A stretch of 14,620 bases of DNA, taken from positions 1 through 14,620 of the forward strand of contig JBAVVD010000012.1 in NCBI GenBank assembly GCA_049697115.1, in the 5' to 3' direction. This document shows positions 1 through 6,347 of this stretch, piece by piece. Each line of letters opens with the position of its first letter. Position 1 is the first letter of the stretch. This DNA is from JBAVVD01 sp049697115 (lineage in GTDB: Bacteria; Acidobacteriota; Aminicenantia; Aminicenantales; UBA4085). The notes below the pieces were generated by a model that saw only the letters and a list, made by a program, of their open reading frames with translations, was not told the DNA's origin and ran no database searches. Position numbers and translations under genes: made by a program.

Positions 1-2
1 AA

Positions 3-17
3 CCCGGCTTTGCCGGG
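3..17 (-). terminator. terminator-like GC hairpin at window edge
   Basis: A perfect 6-bp stem CCCGGC/GCCGGG with a 3-base loop. On the minus strand it is followed by TT, where the window ends, so a U-tract cannot be confirmed. It would suit the end of minus-strand transcription, but it could be a bidirectional or non-terminator hairpin. Confidence 0.4.
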
Positions 18-94
18 CGGCGAGGATGTCTGAGCTTCTCTGGAAGCGAGTTCCGCAGCCGCCTCCAAGAGCGAAGAGGGAACGGCGTGAAAAA

Positions 95-158
95 CCTGAA
101 GGGAAGCGAGGCCTTTCCGGATATCTCTTTTCTCATCCGCTCAAAATGGAAGAGATTC
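95..158 (-). repeat. 64-bp dispersed repeat, copy A
   Basis: On the minus strand this stretch aligns without gaps to 12649-12712 on the plus strand. By hand count 52 of 64 positions match (about 81%). Three blocks are identical: GAATCTCTTCCATTT at one end, GATATCCGGA in the middle, and GGCCTCGC and CCCTTCAGG toward the other end. The variable part is an 18-base purine-rich segment. Both copies are intergenic. I do not recognise the family; substitutions fall in all codon positions, so it does not look like coding sequence. Confidence 0.75.
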
Positions 159-273
159 ATTTGGCTTGATTATATCACTCCTCTCCATTTTTTAGAAAGG
201 CCTTGAATCATTCCAAAATTGCCGAAAGGGACAAAAAAGAGAAGGCCCCCAGCAAAAAGCGAACGGCTCTAGC

Positions 274-300
274 ACGGTTCTAAAACCGTCCCCTTTGGGG
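274..300. repeat. REP-like palindrome
   Basis: ACGGTT (274-279) and AACCGT (284-289) form a 6-bp stem around CTAA, followed directly by CCCC-TTT-GGGG (290-300). On the minus strand this reads GGGGACGGTTTTAGAACCGT, similar in style to the palindromes that accompany REP-associated tyrosine transposases. It lies about 70 bases beyond the stop codon of the minus-strand gene at 371, so it may also act as an mRNA 3' end. No transposase is present in the window. Confidence 0.4.
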
Positions 301-370
301 GGGCACGGCACATTCCCCATTCACCCGCTGCATAAGGAATGGAGTGCCCTGGAAGACAATTGGCCGCCTC

Positions 371-676
371 TCACTTGAGCTTGAAAATATCCGCGCGCAC
401 ACTGCAGCCGTTGACGGGGAAAACGAATTTCTGGACAAAATCAAGCCGTTCTGTTTCGACATCACGGTAAGTGTAGATGGTCGGTTTGAACTCAGGCCAG
501 AGGAGAATCCCCTGCACCGTCCATGGCGGTGAAGACCAGACCGTTCCGCCCGGCGGAAATGGGGCAATCCTGAAACGTTTGTACAGCGTCTTCGGCTCCC
601 CAGGAGCCAAGGGAACGAAACTCAGGTCAATCACTTTTGGCTCTTTCCGGCTGATCAAATCGAACTGAACGCTCAT
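371..676 (-). CDS. hypothetical protein (possible 3' half of a frameshifted gene)
   Basis: A 101-aa product of unknown function. It is rich in Pro, Trp and aromatic residues (for example FPPGGTVWSSPPW at 40-52) and has no signal peptide or membrane segment. Its ATG overlaps the stop of the preceding gene by one base (TGATG), which would allow translational coupling. However, its frame stays open upstream of the ATG as far as a TAG at 724-722 and there encodes a plausible stretch (EESIVRFLAYAL). The neighbour, by contrast, ends in an odd tail. A single-base frameshift near 705-722 in one longer gene (about 195 aa) is therefore as likely as two coupled genes. It is last in the minus-strand series after galE. 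I do not recognise the family. Confidence 0.5.
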   Translation of the reverse strand: MSVQFDLISRKEPKVIDLSFVPLAPGEPKTLYKRFRIAPFPPGGTVWSSPPWTVQGILLWPEFKPTIYTYRDVETERLDFVQKFVFPVNGCSVRADIFKLK

Positions 677-954
677 CAGCGCATAGGCCAGAAAACGGAC
701 AATCGACTCCTCTTTTCCACTCTAATCTGCTCTTCTGTAAAGCCCTTTTTCGATAAAATGCGCATCGCCCTTTTCATGTAGTGCTCTCTTTGCTCCTGAG
801 GTAAAAGGCCTTTCATGGGCACCTGTCGGCTGATAAATATTTCCGCAACCGCTTGAGCCGCCTCTCCGGAGGACAGCTCTCTTTTGAGATCTTTAAGGCT
901 CTGGAGATGATAAAAGAATTTCTCCATATCCTCTGCGCCTGGCAGTGTCTTCAT
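676..954 (-). CDS. hypothetical helical protein (possible 5' half of a frameshifted gene)
   Basis: A 92-aa, Lys/Glu-rich, probably all-helical product of unknown function with no signal peptide. I chose the ATG at 954 because AAAGGTGA lies about 8 bases upstream and it starts 7 bases after the galE stop (962). The ATG at 981 would lie inside galE and has no better ribosome binding site. The last dozen residues (SRLSVFWPMR) look unlike the rest, whereas the frame one base over continues with a hydrophobic helix that leads into the next gene. This suggests a frameshift at about 705-722 in the run GGAAAAGAGGAG. Its position suggests co-transcription with galE. Confidence 0.5.
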   Translation of the reverse strand: MKTLPGAEDMEKFFYHLQSLKDLKRELSSGEAAQAVAEIFISRQVPMKGLLPQEQREHYMKRAMRILSKKGFTEEQIRVEKRSRLSVFWPMR

Positions 955-961
955 TTGTCTT

Positions 962-1734
962 TCACCTTTTTTTCTTGGCATATCCTTCAGGATGGGAAGA
1001 GTGCCAGGCCCAGGCGGTCTCTATGATCGAGCGCAGGTCTTCATACCGAGGTTTCCAACCCAATTCTCTTTTTATTTTTTCAGGGTCCGCCACTCTCACG
1101 GCACAGTCCCCCGGGCGTCTCGGAACAATGCGCGTGGGGATCTTCCGGCCGATGACTTGCTCTGCGGCACGGATGACTTCAAGGACGGAGCTGCCCTTAC
1201 CGGTGCCGATATTGTAGACCATGGCTTTCCCCGGCCTCAGAGCCTCCAGAGCCAGAAGATGAGCCTGAGCGATGTCCTCCACATGCACATAATCCCGCAA
1301 CGTGGTCCCATCCGGAGTGTTAAAGTCGTTTCCGAAAATCAGGGCTTCCGGACGCTTGCCGAGCGGGACCTGGAGCACAATCGGAATCAAATGTGTTTCC
1401 GGATGGTGATCCTCGCCGTGCCGGCCGTCTCCACTGCCGCCGGCCGCATTGAAATAGCGGAGAGAGGCATAGCCCAGGCCATAAGCTTTTTGATAATCCT
1501 CTCCCCCGTCGAGGCGCCAAAGTGCATGACCGCCTCAATCTGGTATTCACGGATCAATTTTCTCATTAATGGGGCATTGCCAAAACTTCCTCTGACCAGC
1601 CATTTCCGATCTATACTCTGGATGTGTCCGCTGTCGAGGTTATCGACGACAGCCACCTGATGTCCTCTATCGGCCAGCATCCGGGCCGTAAAACTGCCCA
1701 CATAGCCGGCCCCTCCTGTAATGATGACTTTCAC
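962..1734 (-). pseudogene. galE: UDP-glucose 4-epimerase remnant, internally deleted and frameshifted
   Basis: GalE is an NAD-dependent short-chain dehydrogenase that interconverts UDP-glucose and UDP-galactose for surface sugars. The N-terminal part (GTG at 1734, GAGGAG six bases upstream) has the Rossmann motif ITGGAGYVGS, VDNLDSG and VMHFGAS. Near 1505-1512 the frame changes and the next recognisable text is DYQKAYGLGYASLRYFNAAG, then ETHLIPIVLQ, RDYVHVEDIA and LGWKPRYEDL to the stop at 962. In intact epimerases about 75 codons lie between these points, including the catalytic Ser and the YxxxK pair; all are missing. The 773 bases are not a multiple of three, and intact family members run about 325-330 residues. 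A functional enzyme is therefore not expected. Identification as a GalE-family epimerase is firm; the exact sugar substrate is not. A candidate promoter lies at 1791-1817. Confidence 0.85.
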
Positions 1735-1790
1735 TGTCGACTCCTCTGATTCATACCCAGGAATCACTTCCTTAAAACAAAATTCGGGTT

Positions 1791-1817
1791 ATTATATATA
1801 CAAAACCCCTCTGACAA
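1791..1817 (-). promoter_or_regulatory. candidate promoter for galE remnant
   Basis: On the minus strand, TTGTCA (1817-1812) and TATAAT (1796-1791) are separated by 15 bases, rather short. An alternative is TTGATT (1824-1819) with TATATA (1800-1795) at 18. The AT-rich box lies about 57 bases before the GTG start. This suggests galE had its own promoter rather than depending on the synthetase gene upstream. Confidence 0.4.
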
Positions 1818-1852
1818 TAATCAAGCCCTGTCCTTCTTCCCTCAGCCGTCTT

Positions 1853-2134
1853 TCACACAGCCTGCCTGAGGTTTTTCATCAGCTCTGCGGCCATACGCTG
1901 GACGCAGGGTTCATAAATGAGCGTCCGATGATATCCTGGAATATTCACGACTTTCAGACCGTCCGCTATAATCTTTTCCTATCCCATTCGAGGAGCTTTC
2001 TTGAAGCCCAGAGGCTCCCGCGAAGGTCTGAAGAGGACCGCGGAGCCAGGATAGGCCTCCGGATGATAATTCCAGATCCACCGGTCCTCTCTTCCAGGAA
2101 GCGTTAGGTTGCGCTGGGAAATTTTTTGAGGCCG
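1853..2134 (-). pseudogene. stranded C-terminal third of the thioesterase domain
   Basis: Directly after the TGA at 2137-2135 the same reading frame continues for 51 codons to a TAG (1981-1979), then for 41 codons to a TGA (1855-1853). The text is thioesterase-like: AYPGSAVLFRPSREPLGF, then (after TAG) EKIIADGLKVVNIPGYHRTL and EPCVQRMAAELMKNL. In type I thioesterases the segment PG-x-H-x-x-L carries the catalytic histidine. The TAG sits where family members usually have Trp (G-W before the acidic/basic segment), consistent with TGG to TAG. No frameshift is needed, only two nonsense changes. I see no ribosome binding site for independent translation of this piece. Confidence 0.75.
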
Positions 2135-4531
2135 TCATAGACTGACCACACTCTCCCGAAGCAGCCGCCGGACAGAGTTTTTCAAATAGCGAATTCCTTG
2201 CTTCATCGGCCTGTGAGAATAATAATGCAAAAAAGGCCTGATGCGGCGCATCCGGTCTAAAAGGAGATATATATGGTGCTGGAATGGATGCAGACCAGGT
2301 TGCGGCTTGGGAAATCCCGGGATGTAACCATCCGTGAGAGCCAGGAACCCGACCCTGCGGTTCTGTCGCCAGAGATCCCTGGCCATTTCAAGGGCAATCC
2401 AAGTGCCAAAACAATATCCTCCCAGAAAATACGGACCCTCAGGATAAAACGCCAGCATCTCCTGGACATAGGCCCGTGCCATTCTCTCGACCTTGCTGCT
2501 TTCAGGCATTAAATGGCCGCGCTCCAGCGCCTGAAAAGCATAAACCGGAAGGTCACTGTCCAGGTATTCCGCCAGTTTGTAATACTGAAAAATCCGGCCG
2601 TCATGAGGATGGGCCAAAAAAAGCGGCGGAAGTGAGCCCCCGGCCTTGATCGGCACGAGGGAGGATAATCCCATGGGCTTTTTTCCTTCTATTCTATCCG
2701 CCAGATTTTTTACATTGGGCTTAAGAACAAAAGCGGCGACAGGAATGTGAATCCCACAGAGCTTTTCCAGGCGGGCAAGAACCTGGACGGCAAGTATGGA
2801 ATCCCCTCCGGCCTGAAAAAAATTGTCCTCTATCCCGAGATTTACTCCGCCCAAAACCTCACCGAAGAGGTCAAGCAATTGTCTATCCAGATCCGTCCGC
2901 GGTTTTCCTCCGGTGGATGAGACCTCCGCGGTTTGCTTCCGCTTACTTTCCAGGCCAAGCGTCTTCGCCAGTCCCATTCTCTGCACTTTTCCTGTAGGCC
3001 CCTTGGGGATTTCATCTAAAAAAACGACCAGGCGCGGCACCTTGAAATAGGCCAGTTTCTGTGAAACAAACAGCCGGATTTCTTCTTCACTGACCTTGGC
3101 CCCGGAACGCCGCACAACGGCAGCCGCCACATCTTCGCCTAACCGGTCATCGGGAATGGCAAAAGTCACTGCCTGGGAAACGGCGGGATGGGTAACCAGG
3201 ACTTCATCGATTTCGCGCGGGGATATTTTTTCACCTCCTCTGTTGATCATCTCCTTCAGCCGGCCGGTAAGAAAAAGATATCCGTCTTCATCAAAATGGC
3301 CCTGGTCTCCGGTCCGGAACCACCCGTAAGTAAAACTTTTCTCATTGGCTTCAGAGTTATTCTCATAGCCGGCCATAACGCTTCTCCCCCGGATAGCCAC
3401 TTCACCTGTCCCCCCGTAAGGAAGCGCACGGCCGGCCTCATCCAGAACGGCTATCTCAATTCCTGTGGGAATGCCGACAGAACCAGGTTTTCGCGGCCTG
3501 GGAGGCAGAGAATTGCAGGCCATCTGGTGAGCCGCCTCCGTCATGCCGTAGGCTTCGACCACTGGAGTTTGGAACACTTTTTCCAGCTCATCCAAAACGG
3601 CGACCGGCAGAGGCGCTGAACAAGAACGGATAAAACGGAGAGAACACCGGCGGATGGATTCCTTGTTTTTCTGGGCCTGGGCCAGTATGGATTGATGCAT
3701 GGTCGGTACAGCCGTAAACCAGGTGGGTCTAAAGTCCGCCAGCCAATGGAAAAAATCCAAAATCTGAAAACCAGGAGTGCACATGACGCACGATCCGGCA
3801 AAGAGCGAAGAAAGAAGTCCGCCAATCAAGCCGTGGACATGGAAGAGCGGCATGATATTGAGATATCGGTCCGCGGCGTTCAACTCTAAAGCGGAAGTAA
3901 TGTTTCTGGCAGAGGAACAGATATTCGCATGGGTGAGAGGAACAAGCTTCGGCCGTGCGGTTGTTCCGGAAGTATGAAGCAGCAGGGCCAAATTTTCCGG
4001 GCGGCAGTAACCGCTTTGGTCCGGATCCTGTGACGGGACAGAAGAAAGAGTGAAAAAGCCGGCTTCCTCGCCGCCGCCTGGGGCTAATACACAGACGGGA
4101 ATGCCCAGAGCCTGCGCCACTTGCACAGCCTCGGAATTCATGCTCGCTTGAGTCAGCAGGGCGTTGGCTTTCAAATCAGAAAGATAAAATTCGAATTCTT
4201 TGGCGGAATAACTGGGATTAAGCGGTGCGCATGCCAAAGAGGCCATCACACCGGGCAAAGCGACCGCCATTTCCGGGCCGTTGGGAAGCACGACGGCGAC
4301 CCGGTCGCGTGAACCCAAGCCGGCAGCTCTCAATACGGCATGGATATTTTCCATGAGGGAAAGAAACTGACCGTAAGTGAGAACTTTTTTCCCCGGAGCG
4401 ATGATCGCCGGCGCATCGGGCCTTTGTTTGGCTTGACCGGAAAGAATATTCCATAAAGAAAGATTATCTTCCTGCCGGGGAGATTGGAGGATTTTTTCTG
4501 AGCGGCCCATGGAGCTTTTTCTGTTTTTCAT
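2135..4531 (-). CDS. adenylation–carrier protein–thioesterase synthetase, truncated in the thioesterase
   Basis: A three-module enzyme that should activate a carboxylic acid as acyl-AMP, load it on its carrier domain and release it by the thioesterase. Numbering is from the ATG at 4531 (798 aa). The ANL adenylation domain covers about 20-530 with HTSGTTARPK (186-195), YGMTE (328-332), RTGDQGHFDEDGYLFLTGR (about 406-424) and PTGKVQR (512-518, catalytic Lys). The carrier domain is about 546-615, with GGDS (phosphopantetheine Ser at 578). The thioesterase starts near 636, with GGYCFG (nucleophile Cys707 in place of Ser) and Asp734. The frame stops at 2135, before the catalytic His; see the remnant at 1853-2134. 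The upstream ATG at 4561 is unlikely as start because a consensus -10 box overlaps it; no strong ribosome binding site precedes 4531. The adenylation domain resembles small-acid CoA ligases more than amino-acid NRPS domains, so the substrate is unknown. Confidence 0.8.
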   Translation of the reverse strand: MKNRKSSMGRSEKILQSPRQEDNLSLWNILSGQAKQRPDAPAIIAPGKKVLTYGQFLSLMENIHAVLRAAGLGSRDRVAVVLPNGPEMAVALPGVMASLACAPLNPSYSAKEFEFYLSDLKANALLTQASMNSEAVQVAQALGIPVCVLAPGGGEEAGFFTLSSVPSQDPDQSGYCRPENLALLLHTSGTTARPKLVPLTHANICSSARNITSALELNAADRYLNIMPLFHVHGLIGGLLSSLFAGSCVMCTPGFQILDFFHWLADFRPTWFTAVPTMHQSILAQAQKNKESIRRCSLRFIRSCSAPLPVAVLDELEKVFQTPVVEAYGMTEAAHQMACNSLPPRPRKPGSVGIPTGIEIAVLDEAGRALPYGGTGEVAIRGRSVMAGYENNSEANEKSFTYGWFRTGDQGHFDEDGYLFLTGRLKEMINRGGEKISPREIDEVLVTHPAVSQAVTFAIPDDRLGEDVAAAVVRRSGAKVSEEEIRLFVSQKLAYFKVPRLVVFLDEIPKGPTGKVQRMGLAKTLGLESKRKQTAEVSSTGGKPRTDLDRQLLDLFGEVLGGVNLGIEDNFFQAGGDSILAVQVLARLEKLCGIHIPVAAFVLKPNVKNLADRIEGKKPMGLSSLVPIKAGGSLPPLFLAHPHDGRIFQYYKLAEYLDSDLPVYAFQALERGHLMPESSKVERMARAYVQEMLAFYPEGPYFLGGYCFGTWIALEMARDLWRQNRRVGFLALTDGYIPGFPKPQPGLHPFQHHIYLLLDRMRRIRPFLHYYSHRPMKQGIRYLKNSVRRLLRESVVSL

Positions 4532-4561
4532 TTTCAGCCGAAGAGGAATTATCCCTCGCAT

Positions 4562-4590
4562 TATATAGCGAACTGATAATTGAATGTCAA
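4562..4590 (-). promoter_or_regulatory. strong sigma-70-type promoter for the synthetase gene
   Basis: On the minus strand, a perfect TTGACA (4590-4585), a 17-base spacer and TATATA (4567-4562) (or TATAAT at 4565-4560). Transcription would begin near 4555, so translation must start downstream of the ATG at 4561. A GAGG-GATAATT-CCTC hairpin (4557-4543) would form at the mRNA 5' end. Confidence 0.75.
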
Positions 4591-4644
4591 CGGGGGAACT
4601 GTTCGTCTTTGATAAATCTCAGGGGATATGTACAATGAAAGGTC

Positions 4645-5461
4645 ATGACGGCGGGAAAATCGGTATTGCGTCAAAAGAAAAAAAAGTCTGATTCTTCGTT
4701 CCAGTCTTTTTGGAACACAATCGGCGCCTCCCTGCCCCCCTTCTATCATGCGGCTTCCACGCAGTATTATCTGGAATGTGAGCAGTTCTCTTCAAAAAAT
4801 ATTTCCCTCTTCTCTAGAGCAAAAAATTCTCAAGACGGACCTATGGGACGAGGCCAAGAACACCCGTATTCTGATGTGGGCCGCCCATCAGGGAGCCAAG
4901 GTCTTCGGTATTGACATCTCCATCCGGATTCTAAAAGACGCGGAAAAGACTTTTGCCGGGAAAAAATTGGAAAAAGGTTTTATTCTTTCGGATTTGCGGA
5001 ATATCGGATTCAAGAACGAATCCTTCGATTATATCTACAGCATGGGAACGATTGAACATTTCCCTGAATTCCGCCAGGCCATTGCTGAATGTTATCGGGT
5101 CTTGAAAAAGGGAGGAGTGGCAGTCATCGGCGTTCCGAACAAATTCGATCCTTTCCTGAGGCCGCTGTTCATATCCTTCCTGAGCGCCTTTCATCTTTAT
5201 GCCTATGGAGAGGAAAAAGCATTCGGCATGAAGGCGCTGGAGGAGATGTTAAAAGAGACGGGATTTCAGATTTTAGGCCGCAGTGGAATTCTGTTTATGC
5301 CCGGGTGGCTGCGTATGGCCGACCTTTTTCTGTATGTGAGGTGGCCGAAATCAAAGTACTTCATGGCGCCTCTGATTTCCTTCTTTTCTTTCCTGTACAG
5401 TAAATTTCCCCTATTAAGGCGCCAGGGTTATCTCATCGCCTGTGCGGTTCAAAAGCCCTGA
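4645..5461 (+). pseudogene. class I SAM-dependent methyltransferase, frameshifted near the N-terminus
   Basis: A soluble methyltransferase. The N-terminal 50 residues are read from the ATG at 4645 (GAAAGG just upstream), ending in STQYYLECEQF. At about 4785-4799, near TTCTCTTCAAAAAA, the frame must shift by one base to continue as SLEQKILKTDLWDEAKNT, GAKVFGIDIS, FDYIYSMGTIEHF and CYRVLKKGGVAVIGVP. The shifted frame alone is open from an ATG at 4748 (237 aa), but its first 15 residues look unrelated to the family and no ribosome binding site precedes it. Motif I is not the usual GxGxG: KTDLWDEAKNT takes its place, a variant I recall from some surface-polysaccharide methyltransferases. The C-terminal third (about 125-230) is hydrophobic and aromatic and might sit against the membrane. 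The stop overlaps the next start (TGATG). A sequencing error in a short homopolymer is the main alternative to real damage. Confidence 0.7.
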
Positions 5462-6225
5462 TGGTCAAACAGCCAGAAAATGCCGTATTGAAAGAGGGAT
5501 GTATCTTGCGCTCAAAAAATCCAAGGAATCCCGCGAAGAAAAGAAATGGGAAATTCCTGTCCGCCGTCGCCGTAGTATTCCTCCTGGCTTCGCCTCTCTC
5601 GGCTCAAGAAAACAGAAGTTCTAAGGGAAGATTTTTTTTGACTCTCTCCGGCTATAACCTCTCATTCAAAGGTGACCTGAGCCAAGAGCGGATTCTATGG
5701 CACTTCGAGAAGGCTTTTTTTGTGCCGCGGATCAGTCCCGCTAATGGAATCGCTTTGGGCTTCGGCTATAAAGGAGAAAACATTTTCTGGGACCTCATAT
5801 ATCTCCAGTCAACTCATAACGCCTTTCTTGAGGGAGTGCAGAGCACAGCCACATTCCATGCCGCCGACATCAATGGAAAAATCATCCTCTGGGAAAAATT
5901 CCCTCTCCAGCCGTACATCCTTCTGGGCATCAGCATCCCCTGGCTCAAAGTCCAGAACGGGGCGGAAATGTTTGGCATTGTCTACAACGCCGCTTATTAC
6001 GGGTTGGGAGTCAATCTCGGCACCGGCCTCTATGCGCCCCTCGGCTCAAGGATTTTTTTTAACGGCGGAATCATCCTCCGCCTGGCCGGATTTCTGTATG
6101 CCTATGGAGGCGGTAAAGGAAGAGATATCAGCACCATGCAAATCAGCTACGGAGGACCCGACTGGGGGAAGATGATGCGGGCCCCGTGTCTGTGTCTTGT
6201 CCTCGGCCTCGGCTTCACTCTCTGA
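5461..6225 (+). CDS. predicted outer-membrane beta-barrel protein
   Basis: A 254-aa protein with a Sec signal: basic KKRNGKF, hydrophobic SAVAVVFLLASPL, and likely cleavage after LSA (48/49). The mature part alternates aromatic/hydrophobic and polar residues with many glycines (SGYNLSF, GFGYKGENIFWDLIY, YYGLGVNLGTGLYAPLG, FFNGGIILRLAGF), as expected of transmembrane beta strands in the outer membrane, and it ends in LGLGFTL with near-terminal Phe. The ATG at 5461 overlaps the methyltransferase stop by one base and leaves a 30-residue tail before the signal peptide. A TTG at 5506, preceded by AGAGGG, would give a more typical signal-peptide length and may be the true start. No specific family is recognised. 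No terminator is visible before the next promoter. Confidence 0.7.
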   Translation: MVKQPENAVLKEGCILRSKNPRNPAKKRNGKFLSAVAVVFLLASPLSAQENRSSKGRFFLTLSGYNLSFKGDLSQERILWHFEKAFFVPRISPANGIALGFGYKGENIFWDLIYLQSTHNAFLEGVQSTATFHAADINGKIILWEKFPLQPYILLGISIPWLKVQNGAEMFGIVYNAAYYGLGVNLGTGLYAPLGSRIFFNGGIILRLAGFLYAYGGGKGRDISTMQISYGGPDWGKMMRAPCLCLVLGLGFTL

Positions 6226-6282
6226 ATTTCGTTTCTCCTCTCATTGCTTAAACCATCCTCTGAAATCAAATGGGAGCCGGTA

Positions 6283-6312
6283 TTGACACCTTAGACGCGC
6301 TGGCGATATAGT
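6283..6312 (+). promoter_or_regulatory. promoter of the ABC transporter operon
   Basis: A perfect TTGACA (6283-6288), 18-base spacer and TATAGT (6307-6312). Transcription should start near 6319, leaving a leader of about 29 bases before the ATG at 6348. That leader has no clear Shine-Dalgarno sequence. Confidence 0.65.
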
Positions 6313-6347
6313 TTGGAGAGAAAAAATCCGGAACACGCGGCTGGCCG

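Larger units (their letters stand above)
1..370. other. gene-free stretch with repeats
   Basis: I find no convincing protein or RNA gene here. It holds a GC hairpin at 3-17, one copy of a 64-bp dispersed repeat at 95-158 and a REP-like palindrome at 274-300. A short minus-strand frame is open from about 135 to the window edge, but it is arginine/proline-rich, runs through the repeat and lacks a ribosome binding site, so I do not call it. Nothing recognisable was seen at 159-273 or 301-370. Confidence 0.6.

Noticed and set aside
1..135. Open minus-strand frame running off the window edge
   Set aside because: No ribosome binding site, Arg/Pro-rich translation, and it reads through the 64-bp repeat; copy B in the same frame is stopped shortly after.
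1853..2137. Genetic-code reassignment or recoding as explanation of the internal stops
   Set aside because: Two different stop codons (TGA and TAG) are involved, other genes end normally with TGA, TAG or TAA, and adjacent genes are also damaged, so mutation is simpler.
4543..4557. GAGGGATAATTCCTC hairpin and the similar GGAGGGATAATCTCC at 11137-11151, both in minus-strand leaders
   Set aside because: They share ten bases and lie after promoters, but at different distances (5 and 24 bases from the -10 box); a shared regulator is not supported by two short matches.
4609..4636. TTGATA-16-TACAAT as a plus-strand promoter for the methyltransferase
   Set aside because: Transcription would begin at about 4643, on top of the start codon at 4645, leaving no leader or ribosome binding site; it may be a chance match.
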